Part shown: positions 1 to 6,661 of the stretch, piece after piece | Position numbering within the stretch: the first letter of the stretch is position 1 | How the letters are laid out: the number at the start of each line of letters is the position of its first letter | DNA from: an uncultured Oxalobacteraceae bacterium | GTDB lineage: Bacteria > Pseudomonadota > Gammaproteobacteria > Burkholderiales > Burkholderiaceae | Assembly: GCA_946480015.1 (NCBI GenBank) | Contig: CAMLIL010000120.1 | Span: 1-14,931, forward strand | Reading direction: 5' to 3' | Length of the DNA stretch: 14,931 bases | The notes under the pieces: generated by a model | Told to the model about the DNA's origin: nothing | Databases searched by the model: none | Seen by the model: the letters and a program-made list of their open reading frames with translations, nothing else | Made by a program: the position numbers and the translations under genes

Positions 1-522
1 CCGTTGGCGATCTGGTCGGTGGTCAGGGCTTGTACCGTGCGCGAGGTCAGGCCGGCCAGCTGGGCCGTGCTGAGCACTGCAATCTGCGTGGTGGTCAAGC
101 CGGCCGATACCTGCGCCGTGGTCAGACCATTCAGGCCAACGCTGGTCAGTGCGGCCACCTGGTCGGTGGTCAGGCCGTTGGCGATCTGGTCGGTCGTCAG
201 GGCCTGCATGATGCGCGAAGTCAGACGCGAGAGCTGGCTGGTCGTCAGCGATGCCAGCTCGGTGGTGGTCAGGCCGGTCGACACCTGCACGGTGGTCAGG
301 CTGTTGAGGCCAACCGTCGTCATTGCCTGCAGCTGGGCCGTGGTCAAGCCATTGGTCAGCTGGTCGGTCGACAGCGAGGAAATCACGCGCGTGGTCAGCG
401 AGGCGATTTGCGCGGTCGTGAATGCCGCCACCTGGTCGGTCGAGAAGGTCGGCACCTGGGTGCTGGTCAGCACGGACAGCTGGGTGGTCGTCAGCGCGGA
501 CGACTGCGTGGTCGTGAGCGCC
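1..522 (-). repeat. 174-bp tandem super-repeat inside the LTTxQ gene
   Basis: The start of the window (CCGTTGGCGATCTGGTCGGT) recurs exactly at 175, and a diverged copy (CCATTGGTCAGCTGGTCGGT) begins at 349. The period is therefore 174 bp, or 58 codons. Each unit is read as seven short repeats of 9, 8, 8, 9, 8, 8 and 8 residues. Copies 1 and 2 keep this register throughout. The third copy keeps it over roughly its first 70 bases and then fades into plain 8-residue units nearer the start codon. The array probably continues beyond the left edge. Confidence 0.85.
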
Positions 523-614
523 GCAATATTATCCGTGGTCAGCGTCGCAATCTGGGCGGTGGTCAGGCTCGCGATCAGGCTCGTGGCCATGCCGCTATTA
601 ATAAATACTGTCAT
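1..614 (-). CDS. LTTxQ-repeat protein, N-terminal part (cut by left edge)
   Basis: The frame is open from an ATG at 614 to the window edge, giving at least 204 residues with no stop. An AGGGAG ribosome site lies about 8 bases upstream, which favours this ATG over the in-frame ATG at 590. After a short start (MTVFINSG) the whole visible protein consists of 8-9 residue units of the form (I/V/L)xxLTTxQ. There is no signal peptide, membrane segment, cysteine or enzyme motif. The regular hydrophobic spacing suggests a beta-solenoid or similar elongated fold. I recall similar LTT-rich repeat proteins in Oxalobacteraceae and some other proteobacteria, usually annotated only as repeat proteins. Lack of an N-terminal signal would fit type I secretion with a C-terminal signal, but the C-terminus is outside the window, so this is a guess. 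Function unknown. Confidence 0.8.
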   Translation of the reverse strand, partial: MTVFINSGMATSLIASLTTAQIATLTTDNIAALTTTQSSALTTTQLSVLTSTQVPTFSTDQVAAFTTAQIASLTTRVISSLSTDQLTNGLTTAQLQAMTTVGLNSLTTVQVSTGLTTTELASLTTSQLSRLTSRIMQALTTDQIANGLTTDQVAALTSVGLNGLTTAQVSAGLTTTQIAVLSTAQLAGLTSRTVQALTTDQIAN

Positions 615-987
615 CTTCTTTTCTCCCTGACGCAGCCCTTGCATGCCGTTGATGCACGGGGCCGATTGGACGCTGAATTGTTAAAATTGTTATCTAAACT
701 TCTATGAAAACGACACGCCGCACTGCCATTCGAGGCGATCTGTACATTCTTAACGTCAACAAATTGGTTTACTTTAGACGCGATAAATTTCCTGAAGGCA
801 CGATTCATGAGGATACGTGCGAGTGCGGGTAATAGAAATGACTGGAGTGGCAACTTCCCGTACGGAAATTGTCGACTGTGGCGCTCGCGACACACGGCTG
901 GGCCGGGAATATCGTTTTGCCATTGCCGGCTTGTAAGAGTGTCACATCGGCTATGTTTGGCAATCCGTCAAACTCAGGAGCGTTCCC
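615..987. other. Intergenic stretch without a recognisable gene
   Basis: This 373-base stretch separates the divergent repeat gene (minus) and the acetyltransferase remnant (plus). Short open frames cross it, but none has a convincing ribosome site or protein-like composition. The part from about 675 to 800 is AT-richer than its surroundings and probably holds the promoter of the repeat gene. A TTGACG hexamer is visible on the minus strand (complement of 752-757), but no good -10 box sits at the right distance, so no promoter is called. Confidence 0.5.
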
Positions 988-1254
988 GTGATCCGCGCAG
1001 CCACCGCACACGACGCCGGCGCCATCGCCGCGATATATAACCACTACATCGTCAACACCACGATTTCGTTCGAGGAAGCCGAGGTGAGCGCGGTCGAGAT
1101 GGCGGGCCGGATCGGCAACGTCGCTGCCCAGCCGAACGACGCCAGCGTGCGCCTGCACGAAAAGCTCGGCTTTGAACGGGTCGCCCTGTTCAAGGAAGTC
1201 GGAAAAAAATCCGACCGCTGGGTCGATGTCGGCTACTGGCAGCTGACTTTATAA
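988..1254 (+). pseudogene. GNAT acetyltransferase remnant with internal deletion
   Basis: The 88-residue frame starts at GTG 988, with CAGGAG 7 bases upstream. Residues 1-42 match the start of phosphinothricin-type GNAT acetyltransferases (IRxATxxDAxAIAxIYNHY, then an NTTISFEE motif). Residues 43-88 match the end of the same family (PNDASVxLHEKLGF, then RWVDVGYWQL). Full-length members have about 165-180 residues. The missing central 80-90 residues include the RxxGxG/A acetyl-CoA pyrophosphate loop, so catalysis is not expected. The reading frame is kept across the junction near 1111-1117, which points to an in-frame deletion rather than a frameshift. Its TAA overlaps the stop of the convergent GH2 gene: the TTA leucine codon at 1249-1251 is the GH2 stop on the other strand. 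It could still make a small protein, but I treat it as a decayed gene. Confidence 0.72.
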
Positions 1255-4200
1255 GCCGGCGCGCGGCTTGGGCGGTGCGGGACGGCGGTCGTCCATGCCG
1301 GCCTCGTCCACATCCACCGTGACCGAGCGCGAACGCTTGTATTCCAGGTCGCTGGTGTCTTCCGGCAGTGCGGGGCCCGTGTACATGATGGCCACTTCGG
1401 CCAGCGCGCTGGCGCGGTCGGCGCCGAAGCCGGCCAGCGAGGTCAGCCTGAGATAGCGCGCCGTCACACTGCGCTCGAACTGCACTTTCTGCGGAGCGAA
1501 GGTCGAACCCAGGGTGGCGCGGCCGATCTCGCGCCAGTGCTGGCCGTCGTCGCCAGCCTCGAACAGCCACTCGCGCACCTCGCCTTCATGGTCGCGCTGG
1601 TTCTGGCGCGGCATCAGCACCAGGCCGTTGAACGGCACCGCGGCCGCAAACGCGATGGTCAGCTGCGGCTGCGGACGCGGGGTGTCGCCTTTCACTGCAA
1701 GCAGGGCGTAGGTATTCGGATCGCCATCGACCGTGTTGGCCGCGTCCGGCCAGCCGCTGGCCCTGGCGCCCAGCTTTTTCATGACGCGGGTGTCGAACAG
1801 GGTGGCGCGAAACGCTTCGGGGGCGACCTCGGTGCGGGGATCGAAGGCGGGGCTGGCCATGTAATCGAGCACCGACTTGCGCAGCTGGCGCGCGGCGATG
1901 CGCGTGTCCAGGCGGTTTTCCAGATCGGCCGTCGAGACCATCAGCTTGCCCTTGCCGACCCGCGCCTCGAACAGCACGCCCAGCTTGTAATTGCGGTTCC
2001 AGTCGTCGATCGGCTGCACGATGGGCTGCAGGCCACGCGGCAGGCGGTCCAGGTTCATGGCGCGCGCGCCGGCGATCAGTTCCGACCACTGCCAGTTATA
2101 GTGCGACTCGGTCGGGAAGCCCGCCAGGGCCGGGTGGCGCTGGTCGACCCACAAGCCCAGCATGCGGCCCCAGCCGGGGCTCATCAGGCGATTCCAGAAT
2201 ACCGGCACGTCCGCCAGCGGCGGCGAGGTCCAGTCCAGATCGGCCTTGTACGGCATGTAGAGCACGCTGCCGCCGGCGGCCAGGCGCTGTTCGGCGTCAT
2301 TCCAGGAATGGGTGAGCGTCAGCTGGGCCGGCGCGCTGGCGGCGGCCAGGTCGGGATACAGCCAGAAAGTCCAGTCGTTGGCGATGCGCGTGCCGTCCAG
2401 GCCGACCACCAGCTTGTACTGTGCCGGCGCCGGCAAATCGGCCAGGCTGGCGTTGATGCGGCCCAGCTGAGTGTTCCTGCCGGTGGCGATGTCGGTCACG
2501 CCGAAGCTGCCTTGCGCCACCGTCTTGCCGCTGGCGTCCTGCACCTTCCATGTGGGCCGCGCCGCGCTCAGTGCGCGCTGGCCGTGGTGGGCGATCTCCA
2601 CCGCTACGTCGAGCGTGTCGCGCGTGCTCAGCACCCGCCTGGTCAGGCGCGCCAGCGGGACGGTCTCGCCGTTGAAACGCTTGAATTCGTCGGCGCTGGC
2701 GTAGCCTTTCGATTCCCAGAACGGATCGAGTACGCCCACCAGCGCGCTGCCCTGCCCCAGGTAATCATGCAGGTCGAGCAATTGATAGCCGCTCATGCCG
2801 CGCGTGCGCATGACCGCTTCGATCTCTTCCTTGTAGCAGGCCAGCTGGTAGCGCCCGGAGGCATAGGCAAATTCCTTGTTTTTGTCGAGCACGCCGTGCG
2901 CCCGCGCCGACTCGCGGAAAATCTCGTAATTGCCCGGACGCAGGTAGCCGGTGAACTTGTCGATCACGCTGAAATCGGGGTAAGCGACCCACTGGCCGGT
3001 TTCGTGCCCCAGCACCGGCACCTTGATACCGTCCAGCGCAGCGGAATAGTCGCGCCCGAACCAGCCGGTCTTGTTGCGCAGCGGCTTGGGCCCGATGCGC
3101 TGCATGATCAGGTAATCGGTGCCCTGATCGAGGTTTGGCACCGACGGCTCGGTGTGGCCGGTGCCGTTGGCATAAATCCGGCGCGGGTCAATGGCGCGGT
3201 AGTGGGCGATCCACTTGTCGAAGGTTTCCTTCCAGCGGCCGGCCGGTTCATTGCTCGGGCTAAGCAGCAGAAACGACGGGTGGTTGCCGAACGCGCGGAT
3301 CATGCGCCCGGTTTCCTCGTACAGCTGGGCTTCCATGGGCGAGCCGGCCGCCACTTCGTTCCACATGCCCGGCTCGGGCTGCAGATACACGCCCACTTCG
3401 TCGGCGGCCTGGAATGCCGCTTCCGGCGGATTGAAGGAATGGAAGCGGATGTGGTTGATGCCCCAGTCCTTGTTGATGCGGAAGATTTTCTTCCAGGACG
3501 CCACGTCCGTGGCCGGATAGCCGGTCAGCGGGAAGTCGCCGCCGAAGTGGGTGCCGCGCAGGAAGACCGGGCGGCCGTTGAGCAGGATCTCGGTGCCCCG
3601 GGTGGTGATCTGGACGAAACCGAAGCTGAGCTGACGGGTATCGCTGGCCCCGCTGCCGCTGAGTCTCAGCTGCAGTTTTTGCAGGACCGGATTCCACTCG
3701 TCCCAGTTGCTGGCATTCTTTGGATATTGCACGCGGAACTCGGCGCTACCGCCCTGCTCCGTCCAGCTGACCGGCACGCGCTGGCCGTTGGCCACCACGG
3801 TGCCGCTGCCGCGCTTGCCGCCGGCGTTACCGATGCGCACGCGCACCAGCGCGCTCTTGTCCTCGACATTCGGATACACCTGCGCATCGTCGATGTAGAC
3901 CGGACTGGTCGCCCGCAGCTCGAGCTTGCCGACGATGCCGTTCCAGCTCATGCCCAGCGAATCGGACACGCTGTGGGCGTCGGGCCGGTACTTCATCAGC
4001 ATGCGGCTGTCGACCCGCACCGACACGCGGTGTTTGCCGGGCGCGAGCATGCCCAGGTCGTAGGCGTGCTCGGCTACCAGGCTACGGTTGGACCCGGCTT
4101 CGCGCTCATCGAGCCATACGGTCGAGCCCCAGCGCGGGCGTTCCAGGTGCAGCACCACGCGCTTTCCCTGCCATGCGCGCGGCACCTCGATGTCGCGCTG

Positions 4201-4563
4201 GTACCAGGCCGCGCCCAGGTAGTGGCGCTGCGGCTGGCTGAGAAACGGCACCTTGACCTTGCCCAGTGTGGCGTAGGCCTTGTAATCCTCGCGCAGGTAC
4301 CAGCTCTTGTCGTACAGCGACAGCACCCAGGGCGTGTCGACGCCGATCTCGTTGCCATAGCCCTGGGCATTTAGAATGCCGGGCAGAGCGATCCTGTCCT
4401 GCAGCGTGCGCTCGAACCAGCGCTCGTTCACGCCCTTGTCCTCGCGGTCGAGCGCAAAGCGCCAGTTGCCGGCCAGATTGAGGGCATCGGCAGCGTGGGC
4501 GGGCGACGCACCGGTCGCGATGGCGCAGGCGGCGAGCAGTATGAAGGCGGGAGTCGGGATCAT
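1249..4563 (-). CDS. Secreted GH2-type glycosidase with C-terminal discoidin-like domain
   Basis: A 1104-residue retaining exo-glycosidase-like protein. A Sec signal peptide is clear at 1-24 (cleavage after AHA). Residues about 25-220 form the GH2 sugar-binding jelly roll (LAGNWRFALDR; WYQRDIEVP; KRVVLHLER). Residues 220-320 are an Ig-like beta domain. The TIM barrel starts near 325 (LNGRPVFLRGTHF) and carries SPSNEP with the probable acid/base Glu439. The likely nucleophile is Glu521 in GHETGQW. Residues 928-1060 look like an F5/8 type C (discoidin) domain that may bind sugar. The region around 760-900 is an additional domain I cannot assign. GH2 covers beta-galactosidase, beta-mannosidase, beta-glucuronidase and arabinosidase activities; the sequence alone does not decide between them. 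No good Shine-Dalgarno precedes the ATG at 4561-4563. The start is chosen for the signal peptide that follows at once. The gene is transcribed away from the regulator and GH39/GH43 pair. Confidence 0.85.
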   Translation of the reverse strand: MIPTPAFILLAACAIATGASPAHAADALNLAGNWRFALDREDKGVNERWFERTLQDRIALPGILNAQGYGNEIGVDTPWVLSLYDKSWYLREDYKAYATLGKVKVPFLSQPQRHYLGAAWYQRDIEVPRAWQGKRVVLHLERPRWGSTVWLDEREAGSNRSLVAEHAYDLGMLAPGKHRVSVRVDSRMLMKYRPDAHSVSDSLGMSWNGIVGKLELRATSPVYIDDAQVYPNVEDKSALVRVRIGNAGGKRGSGTVVANGQRVPVSWTEQGGSAEFRVQYPKNASNWDEWNPVLQKLQLRLSGSGASDTRQLSFGFVQITTRGTEILLNGRPVFLRGTHFGGDFPLTGYPATDVASWKKIFRINKDWGINHIRFHSFNPPEAAFQAADEVGVYLQPEPGMWNEVAAGSPMEAQLYEETGRMIRAFGNHPSFLLLSPSNEPAGRWKETFDKWIAHYRAIDPRRIYANGTGHTEPSVPNLDQGTDYLIMQRIGPKPLRNKTGWFGRDYSAALDGIKVPVLGHETGQWVAYPDFSVIDKFTGYLRPGNYEIFRESARAHGVLDKNKEFAYASGRYQLACYKEEIEAVMRTRGMSGYQLLDLHDYLGQGSALVGVLDPFWESKGYASADEFKRFNGETVPLARLTRRVLSTRDTLDVAVEIAHHGQRALSAARPTWKVQDASGKTVAQGSFGVTDIATGRNTQLGRINASLADLPAPAQYKLVVGLDGTRIANDWTFWLYPDLAAASAPAQLTLTHSWNDAEQRLAAGGSVLYMPYKADLDWTSPPLADVPVFWNRLMSPGWGRMLGLWVDQRHPALAGFPTESHYNWQWSELIAGARAMNLDRLPRGLQPIVQPIDDWNRNYKLGVLFEARVGKGKLMVSTADLENRLDTRIAARQLRKSVLDYMASPAFDPRTEVAPEAFRATLFDTRVMKKLGARASGWPDAANTVDGDPNTYALLAVKGDTPRPQPQLTIAFAAAVPFNGLVLMPRQNQRDHEGEVREWLFEAGDDGQHWREIGRATLGSTFAPQKVQFERSVTARYLRLTSLAGFGADRASALAEVAIMYTGPALPEDTSDLEYKRSRSVTVDVDEAGMDDRRPAPPKPRAGL

Positions 4564-4587
4564 GGGCGTGACACTGGGGAAAAACCC

Positions 4588-4616
4588 ACGATAAGAGCCC
4601 GGCCCGCTATCGTCAA
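4588..4616 (-). promoter_or_regulatory. Candidate sigma-70 promoter of the GH2 gene
   Basis: On the minus strand TTGACG (complement of 4611-4616) is followed after 17 bases by TATCGT (complement of 4588-4593). The -35 box matches consensus at 5 of 6 positions and the -10 box at 4 of 6. Transcription would start about 15-20 bases before the ATG, giving a very short leader, which agrees with the missing ribosome site. This is a motif reading only. Confidence 0.4.
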
Positions 4617-4623
4617 GCCGGGC
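4597..4623. promoter_or_regulatory. Inverted repeat overlapping the GH2 promoter
   Basis: GCCCGGC at 4597-4603 and GCCGGGC at 4617-4623 form a perfect 7-bp inverted repeat with a 13-base centre. It covers the spacer and flanks the -35 box of the candidate GH2 promoter. It could be an operator, or it may simply be chance in GC-rich DNA. It is not followed by a T-run on either strand, so a terminator is unlikely. Confidence 0.3.
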
Positions 4624-4838
4624 CAGCCTTGCAAGCGGTAACGCTCACCGAATTGCGCGATTGGCTGGCAGGAGCGTGCCGAGGAAATTCTCCACCGCGC
4701 CGGCACACCGGTCCTGTCGATTTTGCGGGGCCTGATTCGTCGTACCCATGACAGCAGGCTGCTTTCCTGTTGCGACGTAGCGTTTTTGCCATTATTGTGC
4801 CGGAACCGGCCACACCACACTCACCATAAAGGGACATC

Positions 4839-5243
4839 ATGAACAAGCAAATCTTCGTCAATCTGCCCGTCAAGGACCTGGACAAGTCGAAGGCGTTTTT
4901 CGCCGCCTTGGGCTACACCTTCAATCCGCAGTTCACCAACCAGGACGGCGCCTGCATGATCATCAACGAAGGCAGCATCTACGCCATGCTGCTGGTGGAA
5001 CCATTTTTCCTGGGCTTTCATGGCAAGCCGATCGTCAACGCGCACGAGTCGACCGAAGTGCTGGTCTGCCTGTCGTGCGAGAGCCGCCAGGAAGTCGATA
5101 CGCTGGTGGCCAAGGCGCTTGCCGCGGGCGGCAGGGCGCCACGCGCGCCACAGGACCATGGCTTCATGTACGGCCACAGTTTCGAAGATCTCGACGGGCA
5201 TATCTGGGAACTTGTCTACATGGAACAACAGCCAGCACAGTAA
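4839..5243 (+). CDS. VOC-family (glyoxalase/bleomycin-resistance-like) protein
   Basis: A 134-residue cytoplasmic protein with the VOC fold. The first beta-alpha-beta-beta-beta module is MNKQIFVNLPVKDLDKSKAF followed by a FFAALGYTFN-type segment. The second ends in HSFEDLDGHIWEL, the usual closing strand with a metal-ligand-type Glu. Length is typical for single-domain VOC proteins. AAAGGGA lies about 6 bases before the ATG. Members are metal-dependent lyases, dioxygenases or antibiotic-binding proteins, and no specific substrate can be read here. It sits between the divergent GH2 gene and the regulator, with no evident functional link to sugar degradation. Confidence 0.85.
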   Translation: MNKQIFVNLPVKDLDKSKAFFAALGYTFNPQFTNQDGACMIINEGSIYAMLLVEPFFLGFHGKPIVNAHESTEVLVCLSCESRQEVDTLVAKALAAGGRAPRAPQDHGFMYGHSFEDLDGHIWELVYMEQQPAQ

Positions 5244-5259
5244 GCGCGACGCACTGACG

Positions 5260-5277
5260 GCCGGCGTGCCTGCCGGC
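5260..5277 (+). terminator. Small GC hairpin after the VOC gene
   Basis: GCCGGC, a GTGCCT loop and GCCGGC form a 6-bp GC stem 17 bases after the VOC stop codon. No T-run follows, so it is a weak candidate for an intrinsic terminator. It may only slow polymerase before the regulator gene. Confidence 0.22.
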
Positions 5278-5302
5278 GGGCGACTTGCCAGGACCGGATG
5301 CT

Positions 5303-6511
5303 ATGATTTCGGTCCCGGCGTCTAGCCCACATGCCCCGCAGATCCAGACCACAATGCGTGAATTCTATAAAAAGGCACTCCTTGGCTTCCTGTGGCTCCT
5401 GGCTATAAACGTCGTCATCGGATACATTTGTATCGATCAAAGCTATCTGCGGGCGGCACTGTTACCCGCTCAAGACAGCCCCATCCCGTGGCGCGCCCTG
5501 CCGGATACAGATGTGAAGGAAGGCGGACAATCGGCTGCCCAGACACAAAGCGATGCCCAGCGCCTGCGTTTCAACTTCACGATTTCGCCGCATCTCGCCC
5601 ACCCGTATGCGGCGGCAGAATTGATTTTTCTGGATCGGAAAGGAAAACCGGTTCATGCGGATTTATCGCGTTACACCGCCATTTCCTTTCTCGCCAAATG
5701 TTCGCCCGCCAATACGCTGACGCTCAGGTTCCCTATTTTCGACCGCAGCATTTCCAGGCGCGACGATTTACTGAGCTATCGCACGCCGGCCGCTTTTTTC
5801 TCATGCAACAGCAATTGGGGTCGGGTCGAACTCGATCTGACACGCCTGGAAACGCCACAATGGTGGTTTGATATGTTCAAGCTGGACATATCGCATCAGG
5901 CGTATAAACTCGACGCGGTCCCGAAGATTTCATTCGGCAATACATTTCAGACCCCGCACAGCATTAATTCCACGCTTGAAATCGGTGAACTGGTATTGCA
6001 GGGCCGTGATTACCGATATTTGATCCTCTTTGGCGCGTTTCTGGCCATCACATGCACCGGGTTTGGCATCTGGTTTTTCCGCAAACACACCCGTGCCCTG
6101 ATCGATGACGTCAAAGACAAACTGCAAAAAGATCTGCCCTTCGTCGCGTATCAGCAACTCTCACTGGAACCGCATCGCGACAAGGAAAAGACCGCCATTC
6201 TGCGGCTGATTGCGACGAGCTACGCCAATCCCGACCTTGACCTGGACAGCGTGGTGGCGGAAACCGGTGTAAACCGTAACAAGATCAACGACATTCTGAA
6301 AACCGAACTCGGCTTCACCTTTAGTGGCTACCTGAATAAGCTCAGGCTTACCGAGGCAGCCAGACTGCTGGCGGAAAAAGACACCGCGACCGTTGCCGAA
6401 ATTGCCTATTCGGTCGGATATAGCAATGTGTCTTACTTCAACAAGCTATTCAAGGAGGAGTACGGGTGCACTCCGAAGGCGTTCAGAAGCGCATGCACGC
6501 CGGAGACATGA
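5303..6511 (+). CDS. Membrane-spanning AraC-family regulator with outer beta-rich sensor domain
   Basis: A 402-residue protein. Residues about 25-44 (ALLGFLWLLAINVVIGYICI) and 238-258 (ending CTGFGIWFF) are membrane segments; the basic RKHTR after the second is consistent with a cytoplasmic C-terminus. Between them about 190 residues face the periplasm. The stretches at 88-145 and 170-235 alternate beta strands in a way that resembles galactose-binding or CBM-like sandwiches (SRYTAISFLAK; WGRVELDLTRL; PKISFGN; LEIGELVLQG). Residues about 300-397 are a textbook AraC double helix-turn-helix (LDLDSVVAETGVNRNKI; VAEIAYSVGYSNVSYFNKLF). I infer that sugar binding outside controls DNA binding inside, with the GH39/GH43 genes 150 bases downstream as likely targets. 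ATG 5303 has AGGA 9 bases upstream. ATG 5354 (residue 18) also leaves the domains intact but has no clear ribosome site. Confidence 0.82.
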   Translation: MISVPASSPHAPQIQTTMREFYKKALLGFLWLLAINVVIGYICIDQSYLRAALLPAQDSPIPWRALPDTDVKEGGQSAAQTQSDAQRLRFNFTISPHLAHPYAAAELIFLDRKGKPVHADLSRYTAISFLAKCSPANTLTLRFPIFDRSISRRDDLLSYRTPAAFFSCNSNWGRVELDLTRLETPQWWFDMFKLDISHQAYKLDAVPKISFGNTFQTPHSINSTLEIGELVLQGRDYRYLILFGAFLAITCTGFGIWFFRKHTRALIDDVKDKLQKDLPFVAYQQLSLEPHRDKEKTAILRLIATSYANPDLDLDSVVAETGVNRNKINDILKTELGFTFSGYLNKLRLTEAARLLAEKDTATVAEIAYSVGYSNVSYFNKLFKEEYGCTPKAFRSACTPET

Positions 6512-6542
6512 GGCTGGCCGCAGGGCCGCGCACCCTAACACT

Positions 6543-6576
6543 TGAGACACAATTCCTTAAAAAATACATGTTCTCA
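6543..6576. promoter_or_regulatory. Imperfect inverted repeat upstream of GH39
   Basis: TGAGACA at 6543-6549 faces TGTTCTCA at 6569-6576 across an AT-rich centre. The arms match except for one inserted or missing base. It lies about 45-78 bases upstream of the TATACT box in front of GH39, a suitable place for an activator site. AraC proteins more often use direct repeats, so this is only a candidate. Confidence 0.25.
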
Positions 6577-6620
6577 TAGCTATTTACCGTCAGGCATCAC
6601 TTCGCGCGCCGCCAGACCGC

Positions 6621-6626
6621 TATACT
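6621..6626 (+). promoter_or_regulatory. Candidate -10 box of the GH39-GH43 operon
   Basis: TATACT matches the sigma-70 -10 consensus at 5 of 6 positions and lies 35 bases before the GH39 start codon. No acceptable -35 hexamer is found 16-18 bases upstream (CACTTC or ACTTCG). This would fit an activator-dependent promoter, for example one driven by the adjacent AraC-type regulator. Confidence 0.4.
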
Positions 6627-6661
6627 CGGCGCTCCGTTTGTTCACCCCTCTGCGAGACCCC

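Noticed and set aside
1..522. Possible CRISPR array because of regular repeats
   Set aside because: The 174-bp repeats are coding, in frame and without unique spacers of constant length.
4..630. Plus-strand open frame across the repeat region
   Set aside because: It mirrors the LTTxQ array as Trp/Ser/Val-rich repeats and lacks a ribosome site; the minus frame has AGGGAG at the right distance from its ATG.
857..870. Near-palindrome around CCGTACGG
   Set aside because: Only the 8-bp core is symmetric and it is not placed near a clear promoter; likely chance.
1537..4374. 945-codon open frame on the plus strand opposite the GH2 gene
   Set aside because: It is an antisense shadow of a GC-rich gene: the composition is His/Arg/Gln/Val-rich and it has no domain or ribosome site, while the minus strand encodes a clear GH2 enzyme.
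4560..4820. Short minus-strand frames between the GH2 and VOC genes
   Set aside because: No ribosome site or recognisable protein pattern; they cover the candidate GH2 promoter.
5285..5302. TTG start for the AraC-type regulator
   Set aside because: ATG 5303 has an AGGA at a better distance, and the TTG overlaps that ribosome site.
6542..6661. Upstream start for GH39
   Set aside because: The extra 40 residues look like untranslated leader, would bury the signal peptide, and include the candidate promoter.
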